A stretch of DNA of 5,227 bases from Thermococcus sp. (GCA_026987155.1 JALSNG010000014.1:1-5227); one strand, 5' to 3'; shown: positions 1 through 5,227, counted from the first letter of the stretch. Numbers and translations are program-made. Notes: generated from the sequence alone by a model not told the origin.

Positions 1-269
1 GCCGCTATCTCGTCCCTGTGGGCCAGGATGAACTCCTCAACCTTCTTCACCTTCTCCCAGTTGCCCCTCCTCGCTTCGTTCGGATGATAGCCGAGGGTGG
101 GGAAGATGAATCCAAAGTACGGCTTCAGCATCTCCCAGCTCTTCCAGACGTGAGCTTTGCGGTACTCCGTTATGGAGTCCACGACGGCCGTCAGCTTTTC
201 TCTGCACTCCTTTATCATACGCGGTGCGTCCTTTTTGTAAAACTCAAAGTGGGCGTGGGCGTCGAGCAT
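1..269 (-). CDS. TatD-family metal-dependent hydrolase, N-terminal part (3' end outside window)
   Basis: The product should be a TIM-barrel amidohydrolase-fold metal-dependent hydrolase of the TatD group, whose characterised members are cytosolic DNases or 3'-5' exonucleases. The visible 89 residues open with MLDAHAHFEF, so the HxH metal-binding pair is H5 and H7 at the end of the first strand. A second family landmark, GYHPNEA, starts at residue 60 with H62. The family's usual next motif, a metal-ligand Glu in a GEIGLD-like segment, would lie just past the window edge. The ATG at 269-267 is chosen because it puts the HxH motif at the usual distance from the N terminus; the ATG at 283 is in another frame. 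There is no good Shine-Dalgarno site, and a TATA-like element about 25 bp upstream suggests a leaderless or nearly leaderless mRNA. It is divergent from the ferritin-like gene. Family is fairly sure; substrate is unknown. Some archaeal members are annotated only as predicted TatD-related hydrolases. Confidence 0.85.
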   Translation of the reverse strand, partial: MLDAHAHFEFYKKDAPRMIKECREKLTAVVDSITEYRKAHVWKSWEMLKPYFGFIFPTLGYHPNEARRGNWEKVKKVEEFILAHRDEIA

Positions 270-288
270 GTTTCTCGCTTCATGGCTG

Positions 289-304
289 GATAGAAAAGCT
301 TTTC
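289..304. promoter_or_regulatory. Putative divergent promoter with 12-bp palindrome
   Basis: Bases 293-304 read GAAAAGCTTTTC, a perfect palindrome in the 73-bp gap between two divergent genes. Read on the minus strand it continues into CTTTTCTATCC, a TATA-like element centred about 25 bp before the tatD start, which is the spacing expected for leaderless archaeal transcription. Read on the plus strand, the AAAGCTTTT core lies so that transcription would start about 25 bp downstream, near 325, just ahead of the GGAGGT site of the ferritin-like gene. Because the element is symmetric it could bind TBP/TFB in either orientation. It is not a textbook TTTATA box and no transcript data are available. 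Confidence 0.4.
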
Positions 305-327
305 CGTTGTTTGGGTGATTATTCAAC

Positions 328-333
328 GGAGGT
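328..333 (+). promoter_or_regulatory. Strong Shine-Dalgarno site of ferritin-like/DUF835 gene
   Basis: GGAGGT lies 9 bases before the ATG at 343. It is a full match to the archaeal anti-Shine-Dalgarno core and fixes the start of the downstream gene. Confidence 0.8.
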
Positions 334-342
334 CAAAATATC

Positions 343-1317
343 ATGGAAAACGAAAATATTCCAACGATCAGTATGCACGAGATAGTGGAGGCGCTTAGGA
401 ATAAGTCTCCGAAGGAGCTTTTAAGCTACGCCATCTTCAACGAGGAAGAAGAGGCAAAGTACTATGCCAAACTTGCCGAAAAGGCCAAGAGAGCCAGCGT
501 TAAGGCGCTGTTCATCAAAATGAGCGAGGACAGTAAAGACCATCACGACTGGCTGTACGGTCTCTTCAAGAAGATGTACCCCGACGAGGAGCCGGTAAAG
601 GTTGAGGCTCCCCCAGTCGAGGTGGCCCCGTTCTATCCAGAGTTTGAGAGCGTCGAGGACTACATATCGGCCCTCAAGTACTGCATGGAAAGCGAGTTGT
701 TCGCCAAGAAAACCTACGAACTCCTGGCCAAGGTTGCTGAGGACGAAGACACAAGGGCATTCGCGCTTAACCTGGCCACGATGGAGGAGGAGCACTATAC
801 CTCAATTAGAAAAATGTACGAGCTCACACTCTCCCTTGAGGAGAAAGAGATAACCCCCGAGAAGCTTGAGCCGGGTGGATACCTCTTCACCGATGAGTTG
901 AAGGCAAAGTATTTCCTTATAGACCTGATCCATAGCGGTGTTCGCCTTTCTGCCGCGGTTAGAGAAAAGCCAGAGAAGTTCCTTGAGATATTCGATGGTG
1001 AGGGCATCAAAGTAATCTGGGTGACCAAGACCGAAGTTGATGATTCCATCCGGCCTGACGAGATGCCAATTCTCAAGAAAAAATTCTGCAAGTTTCTGAG
1101 GGAAACCTCAGAGAGCGACAAAAAGGGCGCAGTTTTCCTTCAGAACCTCGGCTACTTTGCACTTGAACTTGGTTTCAGGAGCATGGTGGATGTAGTGCTT
1201 TACCTGAAGGACTGCGCACTCCCCTACGACGGCTACATCCTGACCACGGCAGTTAAGGACGCGTTCAGTCCCCGCGAGTGGGCGCTCCTAACCTCGGAGC
1301 TCAGGCAGGTTTCCTGA
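343..1317 (+). CDS. Rubrerythrin/ferritin-like domain fused to DUF835 domain
   Basis: This is a 324-residue cytosolic protein with no signal peptide or membrane segment. Residues about 22-165 form two helix-pair repeats typical of ferritin-like diiron proteins. The first has E34 seven residues before Y41, and H67; the second has E118 seven residues before Y125, and E148-x-x-H151. The first half lacks a clear ExxH, reading S64-x-x-H67 with E62 nearby. There are no CxxC pairs, so the rubredoxin domain of classical rubrerythrins is absent. A Pro/Val/Glu-rich linker (about 81-99) splits the two halves. Residues about 179-322 resemble DUF835 (PF05763): it opens with a GY pair, has a KVIWVTK strand at 223-229, then IRPDE, and ends with a hydrophobic segment around GAVFLQNLGY at 262-271 and YLKD at 287-290. 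DUF835 has no assigned biochemical function. A role in oxidative stress or metal sensing is inference. The start is supported by GGAGGT nine bases upstream. Its stop directly abuts the stop of the convergent gene. Confidence 0.82.
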   Translation: MENENIPTISMHEIVEALRNKSPKELLSYAIFNEEEEAKYYAKLAEKAKRASVKALFIKMSEDSKDHHDWLYGLFKKMYPDEEPVKVEAPPVEVAPFYPEFESVEDYISALKYCMESELFAKKTYELLAKVAEDEDTRAFALNLATMEEEHYTSIRKMYELTLSLEEKEITPEKLEPGGYLFTDELKAKYFLIDLIHSGVRLSAAVREKPEKFLEIFDGEGIKVIWVTKTEVDDSIRPDEMPILKKKFCKFLRETSESDKKGAVFLQNLGYFALELGFRSMVDVVLYLKDCALPYDGYILTTAVKDAFSPREWALLTSELRQVS

Positions 1318-1563
1318 TCAGAGCTTTCTGGTCTCCCATATCACCTTCCCATCTTTCCTGACGACCTTCAAAATCCGATGGTACGGTATCTGAGCCTCCC
1401 CGACAAAGAAGTAGCCGTGTCCCAGCTCGATCATCTCGACGGGGATTTTCTTGACATTGCCGTAGGCACCGCGGTGCTCAATGACGATGTAGTAGTCCTT
1501 CTCGTTTTCCCTCGGATCGTACTTCAGCTTTGCCAGAACCTCCTTTACAGAGCCCTTCCGCAT
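1318..1563 (-). CDS. UPF0248 (DUF504) family protein, possible RNA-end binding
   Basis: This is an 81-residue basic protein starting MRKGSVKEVLAKLKYDP. It matches the small, widely conserved archaeal UPF0248 family (Pfam PF04457) over its whole length, including the segments IEHRGAYGN, IELGHGYFFVG and QIPYHRILKV. From the literature as I recall it, this domain has been proposed to recognise cyclic-phosphate or related RNA ends (the MJ1316-type domain), partly because eukaryotic relatives are fused to 2H phosphoesterase-like domains; this is a prediction and not a measured activity. I start at the ATG at 1563 because it matches the usual family N terminus, forms a TAATG overlap with the upstream MBL stop and has GGGGTG six bases upstream. 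A GTG three codons earlier (1572) is possible. It is the second gene of a two-gene operon. There is no terminator before the convergent neighbour. Confidence 0.85.
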   Translation of the reverse strand: MRKGSVKEVLAKLKYDPRENEKDYYIVIEHRGAYGNVKKIPVEMIELGHGYFFVGEAQIPYHRILKVVRKDGKVIWETRKL

Positions 1564-2279
1564 TAGAGCCACCCCAGGATTTCGTCGATGTTCTTTCTCC
1601 AGTCCTTTATTACCCAGCCGTGCCCCGGAAGGCCGAAGTCAACATCGTAATCCCTGAGCCTTTCGAGGCTCTCCTGGAGCTTCCAGCCGTTTCCGGTTGG
1701 CAAATCCGTCCTGCCAACGGTCCCCTTGAATACCGTATCCCCTGTGAACATGAGCTTAACCTCGTCATCTAGGTAAAGGCACGAGCTTCCCGCGGTGTGG
1801 CCGGGCGTGTGGATCAGCTCAAGCTCCAGTGAGCCTATTCTGAGCCTGTCGCCTTCCTTCATGCGAATATCTACCTTCTGCGGCTCGAACTTCCTCCCGT
1901 AGGAGTAAGCTAGGATAACGTAGTCGTCTCCCCGCTCCAGTGTTTTCGCCGTGACCTCATGGGCTGCGAAGAGAACTTTTATCCCCTTCCCCTCCAGCCA
2001 GTCCTTCAGGACGGAGTTTCCACCAACATGGTCAAAGTGTTCGTGGGTGTTGAATATCGTGACCTTCTCAACGCCGTTGAGGTAACCTTCCCTCTCCCAG
2101 ATTTCAGTGTAAACGTGCCAGTTAACGCCGGTGCCTGTATCGACTACCAGCGCTTCGCTACCGTCCTTAACGAGGTAAACGTTGGAGTCCCAGCCTATGC
2201 CCCGGAGCATGACCGTGTGTGGCGGAATCTCAACCGGAACCAGCTCCCGCGGAAACTCCTCAATGGAGCTTATCCTCAC
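1563..2279 (-). CDS. Metallo-beta-lactamase-fold metal-dependent hydrolase
   Basis: This is a 238-residue cytosolic MBL-fold hydrolase with a complete set of likely two-metal ligands: H79, H81, D83 and H84 in THEHFDH, H161 in TPGHTAGS, D181 in FTGD, and H220 in PGHG. The GRTDLPTG segment at about 189-196 resembles glyoxalase II and persulfide-dioxygenase-like members. Because only the fold class is diagnostic and these archaea do not use glutathione, the substrate is left open. The start is taken at the GTG at 2279-2277, because GGAGGT lies six bases upstream. The frame stays open to a TTG at 2303, which would add eight residues but would place the Shine-Dalgarno sequence inside the gene. Its stop overlaps the ATG of UPF0248 by one base (TAATG), so the two are probably translated from one mRNA. 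The 120-bp gap from the STAND gene holds its likely promoter. Confidence 0.85.
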   Translation of the reverse strand: MRISSIEEFPRELVPVEIPPHTVMLRGIGWDSNVYLVKDGSEALVVDTGTGVNWHVYTEIWEREGYLNGVEKVTIFNTHEHFDHVGGNSVLKDWLEGKGIKVLFAAHEVTAKTLERGDDYVILAYSYGRKFEPQKVDIRMKEGDRLRIGSLELELIHTPGHTAGSSCLYLDDEVKLMFTGDTVFKGTVGRTDLPTGNGWKLQESLERLRDYDVDFGLPGHGWVIKDWRKNIDEILGWL

Positions 2280-2285
2280 ACTTTC

Positions 2286-2291
2286 ACCTCC
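2286..2291 (-). promoter_or_regulatory. Shine-Dalgarno site deciding the MBL start
   Basis: On the minus strand GGAGGT is followed by six bases and then GTG at 2279. This spacing favours the GTG over the more upstream TTG at 2303. Confidence 0.7.
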
Positions 2292-2313
2292 AAAAGGGCT
2301 CAAGGGGGGACCG

Positions 2314-2345
2314 CCTCCTCATACGGGATAAACCCCGTCAGGAGG
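2314..2345 (-). promoter_or_regulatory. Nested inverted repeat around likely MBL TATA box
   Basis: Two nested inverted repeats share one centre. The outer arms are CCTCCT (2314-2319) and AGGAGG (2340-2345). The inner arms are ACGGG (2323-2327) and CCCGT (2334-2338), around a 6-base centre that reads GTTTAT on the minus strand. That centre resembles a TATA box about 50 bp before the MBL GTG, which would put the transcription start near 2304 with a leader of about 25 bases. This arrangement would suit an operator at which a repressor blocks TBP. As RNA it could instead fold into a hairpin, with 11 paired bases and small asymmetric gaps, after the STAND gene. Function is inferred from geometry only. 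Confidence 0.4.
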
Positions 2346-2390
2346 GGTTAAACTCTTCATCGCCCCGGTGTATATCCTCAAAGTTCCATA

Positions 2391-2397
2391 TTAAAAA
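2391..2397 (-). terminator. Short T-run after the STAND gene
   Basis: Three bases past the TAG stop the minus strand reads TTTTTAA. Archaeal intrinsic termination is driven by T-runs without needing a hairpin, so this may end the STAND transcript. It is short, and TTTTTAATAT also resembles a TATA box, so it could instead be an upstream promoter for the MBL operon. Confidence 0.35.
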
Positions 2398-2399
2398 GA

Positions 2400-4673
2400 C
2401 TAACCCTCCTGCGGAAGTATCTTTGAGACTTCAAAAACCCTTCCGAGCTCTTTAAGAACCGCCCCATAGAGTCTTGGGTATTCCTTTAGTTTTTCCCTTC
2501 CGATGTTGAGATATTCTTTGAAGTTTCCACCTCTGAGGTTTTCAATTGCAGCTAAAGCTATGTACCCTGCCCACCCAAGTGGATAGCCAGTGCTCTGGGC
2601 GATTCTTATCATTTCCCTCGCATCGTTTTGGGCCCTTTCGAGCTCTCCAAGAGCAATATATGAGAAACACCTGTAAGCGAGAGCATCAACGGCCCTCCGA
2701 TAGTTCCTAACCCTTAAGAAATAGTCCCCTCCCCTCACGGCATGCTCAACGGCCTTCTTATAGTCCCCAAGGAGGTAATATGCCTTGGAGAGCTCGAAGA
2801 GCGTGAGATGCTCCATGAAGGACAGGCTGTACGCCCTTGCGAGCTCTAAAGCTTGGGAGTAGTACGTTAGACTCTCCCTGTACCGTTCCAGCTCAACGTA
2901 TATGTCTCCCACATGGAGGAGAACCAGGCTTTCGAATTCTGGGTATCTCCCCAGTTTTCTCACGACCTTCAGCTCGTTGAGGGCACTTTTGAGGGCCTCT
3001 TCAGGCTTTCCAAGGTAGAAGTTCAGCTTGGTGAGCTCCACGAAGTACCAGAGTTCAACTTCCTCATCGTTCATGCTTTCTTTCATCTTTTCAAGCTCTT
3101 CGAGATATTTTTCGCTTTCATCAAGCCTATTGAGCTCTATGTAAACGTCAACCAGAGAACTCAGCACATCGGCTTTGTGAATCCCTCCCAGTTCGTCCTT
3201 GACCTCAAGCCACAGTTTGAGGGCCTTCTCGAAGAACCCCTTCTGGAAGTAGATGTTACCAAGCTCCTCTTTGGCGTAGGGGTTGTCTTTTATGATGGAC
3301 AAGATGTTCAGGTAGGCATCGGGAAAGTCCTGAATTACCCTCTTAAACTTTCTCAGCCTCAGCTCAACGAGCCTTTTGATGGTTTCCCCGTCTTTGAGCT
3401 TGACCGCGTACCTGAAAGCCTTCAGAAAGTCCCTGGCGTTGTTCCTCCCCAGGAGAAACTCTACGTACTTTGAGTAGACCTTGACCTCGTCAACCTCCCT
3501 GACCTCGCTCAAAAAGCCCCTTATGAGGTCGTGGAGGAAGTAGTAGTCCCCCCTCCTCTCGATGAGCCCCTTGTTAAGGAGGGAGTAAAGGGTTGAAAAA
3601 ACGTTTTTTCCGTGGAGAGCCCTTATCTCCTCGTACTCAAGGGGTTCATCGAAGAGGGACATGAGCTGGAGCAGAGATCTTTCGTCTTCATTTAGCTTTC
3701 CGTACACCTCGCTCAGGATAAAATCAAAGAAACTCTCCCGTGTGAACTCCTTATTCGCACCGTACGCTTCAGAAAAAAGGGTCAGGGCAAGGGGATGGCC
3801 GAGGGTTATGTGATATATCTCCGCAAACTCCTTGGAGCTTACGTCGATGCCCTTGGCCTTTATCAGTGAATACGCGTCTTCCGGACTCAACCCCGCCAGA
3901 TGGAGGTACAGAACGTTTTCGATTCCAAGGTTTGGTTTCTCCCTTGAGGTTATCACAAGCTTTCCTTTGCCCAGTCTCTCGGAAAGGAATGCAAGCAGGT
4001 GGAGTATCCTCTCATCCCTGCATTTGTGGAGGTCATCAATGACTATTTTTGCCGAGCTTTTCTCAATGCCCTCAAGAACCAGCTCGAATATGTCTCGCTC
4101 TTCCCTGCTCCCGGCTCTTAAATACTCAAGAAGGGCGTTATAGCCCAAAGTATTTAGAAACAGCCCAACCTGCCAGGCAAAGTAGTCGAGACTGTCTCCT
4201 TCACTCATCTGGTACCAGAATGCATCACTGAAAAGCTTCGCTGCCAAGGTCGTTTTTCCAATCCCTGCTATCCCATAAATCACTATAACGCTCTTATCGG
4301 AGGAAGAGATGAGGCCAATTTCTTTTTCCCGTCCGACGAATACATCGATGGGAGGAAGTCTGCTCTCCAAGAGGGGAACCTCATATCGGTCTCCCTTTGA
4401 AGTGCTGATGAGTACCTCCCCCGGCTCAAACCTTATCTCAATGCCATCAACCTTGAGGGAATATACCTTGACGTTTTTCTCCCTAATTCGGACCCACCTG
4501 CCCTCGACGAGACCAGCTCTCTCCATCGCCCTTAAACGCCTTGAGAGGTCTGTTTCGTCCCTCCCTAGTATCCGGGCAAGCTCTCGCGGATTAAATGAGC
4601 CGGATCTGAGGACGGAGAGTATCTCAAGGTTGGTCTCGTTAGACAGTAACTTAATTAGACTGGAGGCGTTCAC
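2400..4673 (-). CDS. STAND-class ATPase regulator: HTH, NB-ARC-like NTPase, winged helix, TPRs (MalT-like)
   Basis: This is a 757-residue, probably cytosolic, multidomain signal-transduction ATPase. Residues about 4-70 form an ArsR/MarR-like winged helix-turn-helix, with recognition helix around ETDLSRRLRAM at 40-50. A beta-rich linker follows to about 105. The NTPase starts with VFVGRE (111-116), then Walker A GIAGIGKTT (134-142, K140), Walker B KIVIDDLH (209-216, D213 and D214), a TSR sensor motif (242-244) and GHPLAL (292-297), the GLPL-type motif of NB-ARC/STAND proteins. A winged helix follows, with HD at 381-382. Residues about 467-696 hold roughly six TPRs, for example units starting near 467, 501, 540, 581, 621 and 659. 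In such proteins ATP/ADP exchange plus ligand or partner binding to the repeats controls oligomerisation. The DNA-binding head points to transcription control, as in MalT, though MalT carries its HTH at the C terminus. The GTG at 4673 is chosen because AGGTG lies six bases upstream; GTG at 4682 directly after an in-frame TAG is the alternative. The inducer and targets are unknown. Some STAND-TPR proteins act in phage defence, but no effector domain is seen here. Confidence 0.88.
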   Translation of the reverse strand: MNASSLIKLLSNETNLEILSVLRSGSFNPRELARILGRDETDLSRRLRAMERAGLVEGRWVRIREKNVKVYSLKVDGIEIRFEPGEVLISTSKGDRYEVPLLESRLPPIDVFVGREKEIGLISSSDKSVIVIYGIAGIGKTTLAAKLFSDAFWYQMSEGDSLDYFAWQVGLFLNTLGYNALLEYLRAGSREERDIFELVLEGIEKSSAKIVIDDLHKCRDERILHLLAFLSERLGKGKLVITSREKPNLGIENVLYLHLAGLSPEDAYSLIKAKGIDVSSKEFAEIYHITLGHPLALTLFSEAYGANKEFTRESFFDFILSEVYGKLNEDERSLLQLMSLFDEPLEYEEIRALHGKNVFSTLYSLLNKGLIERRGDYYFLHDLIRGFLSEVREVDEVKVYSKYVEFLLGRNNARDFLKAFRYAVKLKDGETIKRLVELRLRKFKRVIQDFPDAYLNILSIIKDNPYAKEELGNIYFQKGFFEKALKLWLEVKDELGGIHKADVLSSLVDVYIELNRLDESEKYLEELEKMKESMNDEEVELWYFVELTKLNFYLGKPEEALKSALNELKVVRKLGRYPEFESLVLLHVGDIYVELERYRESLTYYSQALELARAYSLSFMEHLTLFELSKAYYLLGDYKKAVEHAVRGGDYFLRVRNYRRAVDALAYRCFSYIALGELERAQNDAREMIRIAQSTGYPLGWAGYIALAAIENLRGGNFKEYLNIGREKLKEYPRLYGAVLKELGRVFEVSKILPQEG

Positions 4674-4679
4674 GAGCAA

Positions 4680-4684
4680 CACCT
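4680..4684 (-). promoter_or_regulatory. Shine-Dalgarno-like site for STAND gene
   Basis: AGGTG on the minus strand sits six bases before the GTG at 4673. It overlaps the alternative GTG start at 4682, so only one of the two starts can use it; this favours 4673. Confidence 0.45.
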
Positions 4685-4707
4685 AATCCCAATTTAAGCA
4701 CAGCACG

Positions 4708-4722
4708 TTTTTATATTCCTCG
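4708..4722 (-). promoter_or_regulatory. TATA box and BRE region of the STAND gene
   Basis: The minus strand reads AATATAAAAA (4717-4708), the best TATA element in the window, preceded by purine-rich CGAGG as a possible BRE. A start of transcription about 25 bp downstream, near 4688, would leave a leader of roughly 15 bases before the GTG at 4673. This makes the STAND gene an independent transcription unit. Confidence 0.6.
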
Positions 4723-4726
4723 TATT

Positions 4727-4750
4727 CTACCTTGGCAAATAACCAAGTAG
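4727..4750. repeat. Imperfect dyad just upstream of the STAND promoter
   Basis: The core is CTTGG (4731-4735) and CCAAG (4743-4747) separated by seven AT-rich bases. The symmetry continues outward as CTA and TAG with a single extra C at 4730, giving eight matched pairs. It ends about five bases before the putative BRE. Activators of archaeal promoters commonly bind in this position, so it may be a site for a dimeric regulator, possibly the STAND protein itself. It is not in a coding region. Confidence 0.4.
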
Positions 4751-4776
4751 TACCAAACAAACTGTGCCGATGAGAC

Positions 4777-4786
4777 AAAATAAAAA
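4777..4786 (-). terminator. T-rich terminator of the Ig-like/helical protein gene
   Basis: The minus strand reads TTTTTATTTT seven bases after the TAA stop at 4794. Paired T-runs of this kind are the usual archaeal intrinsic terminator. It separates the exported-protein gene from the STAND promoter. Confidence 0.65.
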
Positions 4787-4793
4787 CAGGGTT

Positions 4794-5227
4794 TTATGGA
4801 ACTCCAAGGAGCTCAAGGGCTTTTTTGATGTAGAGGTATGCCTTCCGCATGTGTATGAAAGACCTGACGTCCGCCGCGGTTAGATTTGGACAGTGTTCTT
4901 CAACCCAGCGGTACTCTTCCTCTGCAAGGGCAAGGAGGTCATTTATCCTTGCGAGGGTCTCGTTGTCGAGGTTCTGGGCAGAGCTGTTGTACAGGACGTT
5001 AAATTCCTCAAACGCTCTCTGGTACCACCGATAGTATAGATACGTTAAAACTGCAAACGATGTCTGTGCCATCTCCTGATCTTCAATAGACGTTTTAGTT
5101 TCCTTGATGTCGACAGTAAACTCCACCCCCGTTGAGTTGACGTTTCCAGCAGTATCATACGCGTAGACTTCTATGACGTGGTGTCCCTCTACAAGGTTTA
5201 TCTCTGCGGTGTAGTACTCCCCATCAA
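4794..5227 (-). CDS. C-terminal part of a probable exported protein: Ig-like domain plus helical domain
   Basis: The reading frame is open to the window edge, so this is the last 143 residues of a longer protein; an internal GTG at 5126 should not be taken as the start. Visible residues 1-43 look like the end of an Ig-like beta-sandwich, with the pattern EGHHVIEVYAYDTAGN (13-28) followed by a VEFTVD strand (34-39), common in secreted or cell-surface archaeal proteins. Residues about 46-143 are predicted by eye to be mostly helical, with many aromatic residues in TYLYYRWYQ (61-69) and a KKALELL end. There is no C-terminal membrane anchor. Four N-x-S/T sequons (N30, N80, N88, N114) fit an extracellular, N-glycosylated protein. 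I do not recognise the family of the helical part, and the missing N terminus may hold an enzyme domain or signal peptide. It is followed by a T-rich terminator. Confidence 0.75.
   Translation of the reverse strand, partial: DGEYYTAEINLVEGHHVIEVYAYDTAGNVNSTGVEFTVDIKETKTSIEDQEMAQTSFAVLTYLYYRWYQRAFEEFNVLYNSSAQNLDNETLARINDLLALAEEEYRWVEEHCPNLTAADVRSFIHMRKAYLYIKKALELLGVP

Noticed and set aside
2280..2303. TTG at 2303 as the MBL start
   Set aside because: It would put the GGAGGT ribosome site inside the gene; the GTG at 2279 has proper spacing.
2284..2322. A 12-codon minus-strand mini-ORF ending at a TGA that overlaps the MBL Shine-Dalgarno site
   Set aside because: Its ATG has no ribosome site and would lie upstream of the most likely transcription start (about 2304), so it is probably not transcribed.
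2300..2363. Possible C/D box small RNA on the minus strand (GCGATGA, then CTGA)
   Set aside because: The C box departs from RTGATGA and the C' and final D boxes are poor (GTATGAG, TTGA); terminal stem pairing is not evident.
2913..3473. A 186-codon open frame on the plus strand, antisense to the STAND gene
   Set aside because: It lies wholly inside the TPR-coding part of a well supported gene, has no Shine-Dalgarno site or family resemblance, and its composition is what antisense of a Lys/Glu/Leu-rich protein gives.
4309..4686. A 125-codon plus-strand open frame opposite the HTH and ATPase start of the STAND gene
   Set aside because: It mirrors the coding strand of conserved HTH and P-loop motifs and covers the STAND translation start; its Ser/Arg-rich product looks like a shadow.
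4766..4773. CCGATGAG as a C box in the gap before the STAND gene
   Set aside because: It has two mismatches to the C box consensus and no partner D box at a sensible distance.

Overview
The window looks like chromosomal DNA of a hyperthermophilic euryarchaeon, most likely a Thermococcales member (Thermococcus/Pyrococcus group). The reasons are the archaeal UPF0248/DUF504 protein, the fusion of a ferritin-like domain to DUF835, and an archaeal-type STAND ATPase regulator with an N-terminal helix-turn-helix. The proteins are rich in Lys, Glu and Arg, Shine-Dalgarno sites are strong (GGAGGT), some starts are GTG, promoters are TATA-like, and short T-runs follow stop codons. The genus assignment is inference from protein character, not from a search.

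Layout from left to right. (1) Bases 1-269, minus strand: the N-terminal 89 codons of a TatD-family metal-dependent hydrolase, cut by the window edge. (2) A 73-bp divergent intergenic region with a 12-bp perfect palindrome that may serve as a shared promoter. (3) 343-1317, plus strand: a two-domain protein with an N-terminal rubrerythrin/ferritin-like four-helix bundle and a C-terminal DUF835-like domain. (4) Abutting it with no gap, and on the opposite strand, UPF0248 (1318-1563), which is translationally coupled (TAATG) to an upstream metallo-beta-lactamase-fold hydrolase (1563-2279). (5) A 120-bp intergenic region with a T-run after the preceding gene and a nested inverted repeat around the likely TATA box of the MBL gene. 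(6) 2400-4673, minus strand: a 757-residue regulator of the STAND class (HTH, NB-ARC-like ATPase, winged helix, six or so TPRs). Its own promoter region has a clear TATA box and an imperfect dyad just upstream. (7) A strong T-rich terminator closes the last gene, 4794-5227, minus strand. This is the C-terminal end of a probably exported protein with an Ig-like beta-sandwich followed by a helical domain.

How the genes may work together. The MBL hydrolase and UPF0248 form a two-gene operon. Pfam family PF04457 (DUF504) has been proposed to recognise RNA ends, so an RNA-end or RNA-repair role for the pair is a testable idea but not shown here. The STAND protein appears to be its own transcription unit, flanked by terminators on both sides. 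Its target genes are not identifiable in the window, although its own promoter dyad and the inverted repeat at the neighbouring MBL promoter are natural candidates. The ferritin-like/DUF835 gene and tatD are divergent and have no evident functional link. No RNA genes, CRISPR arrays, insertion sequences or attachment sites were seen. There is no gene-free stretch longer than about 120 bp.
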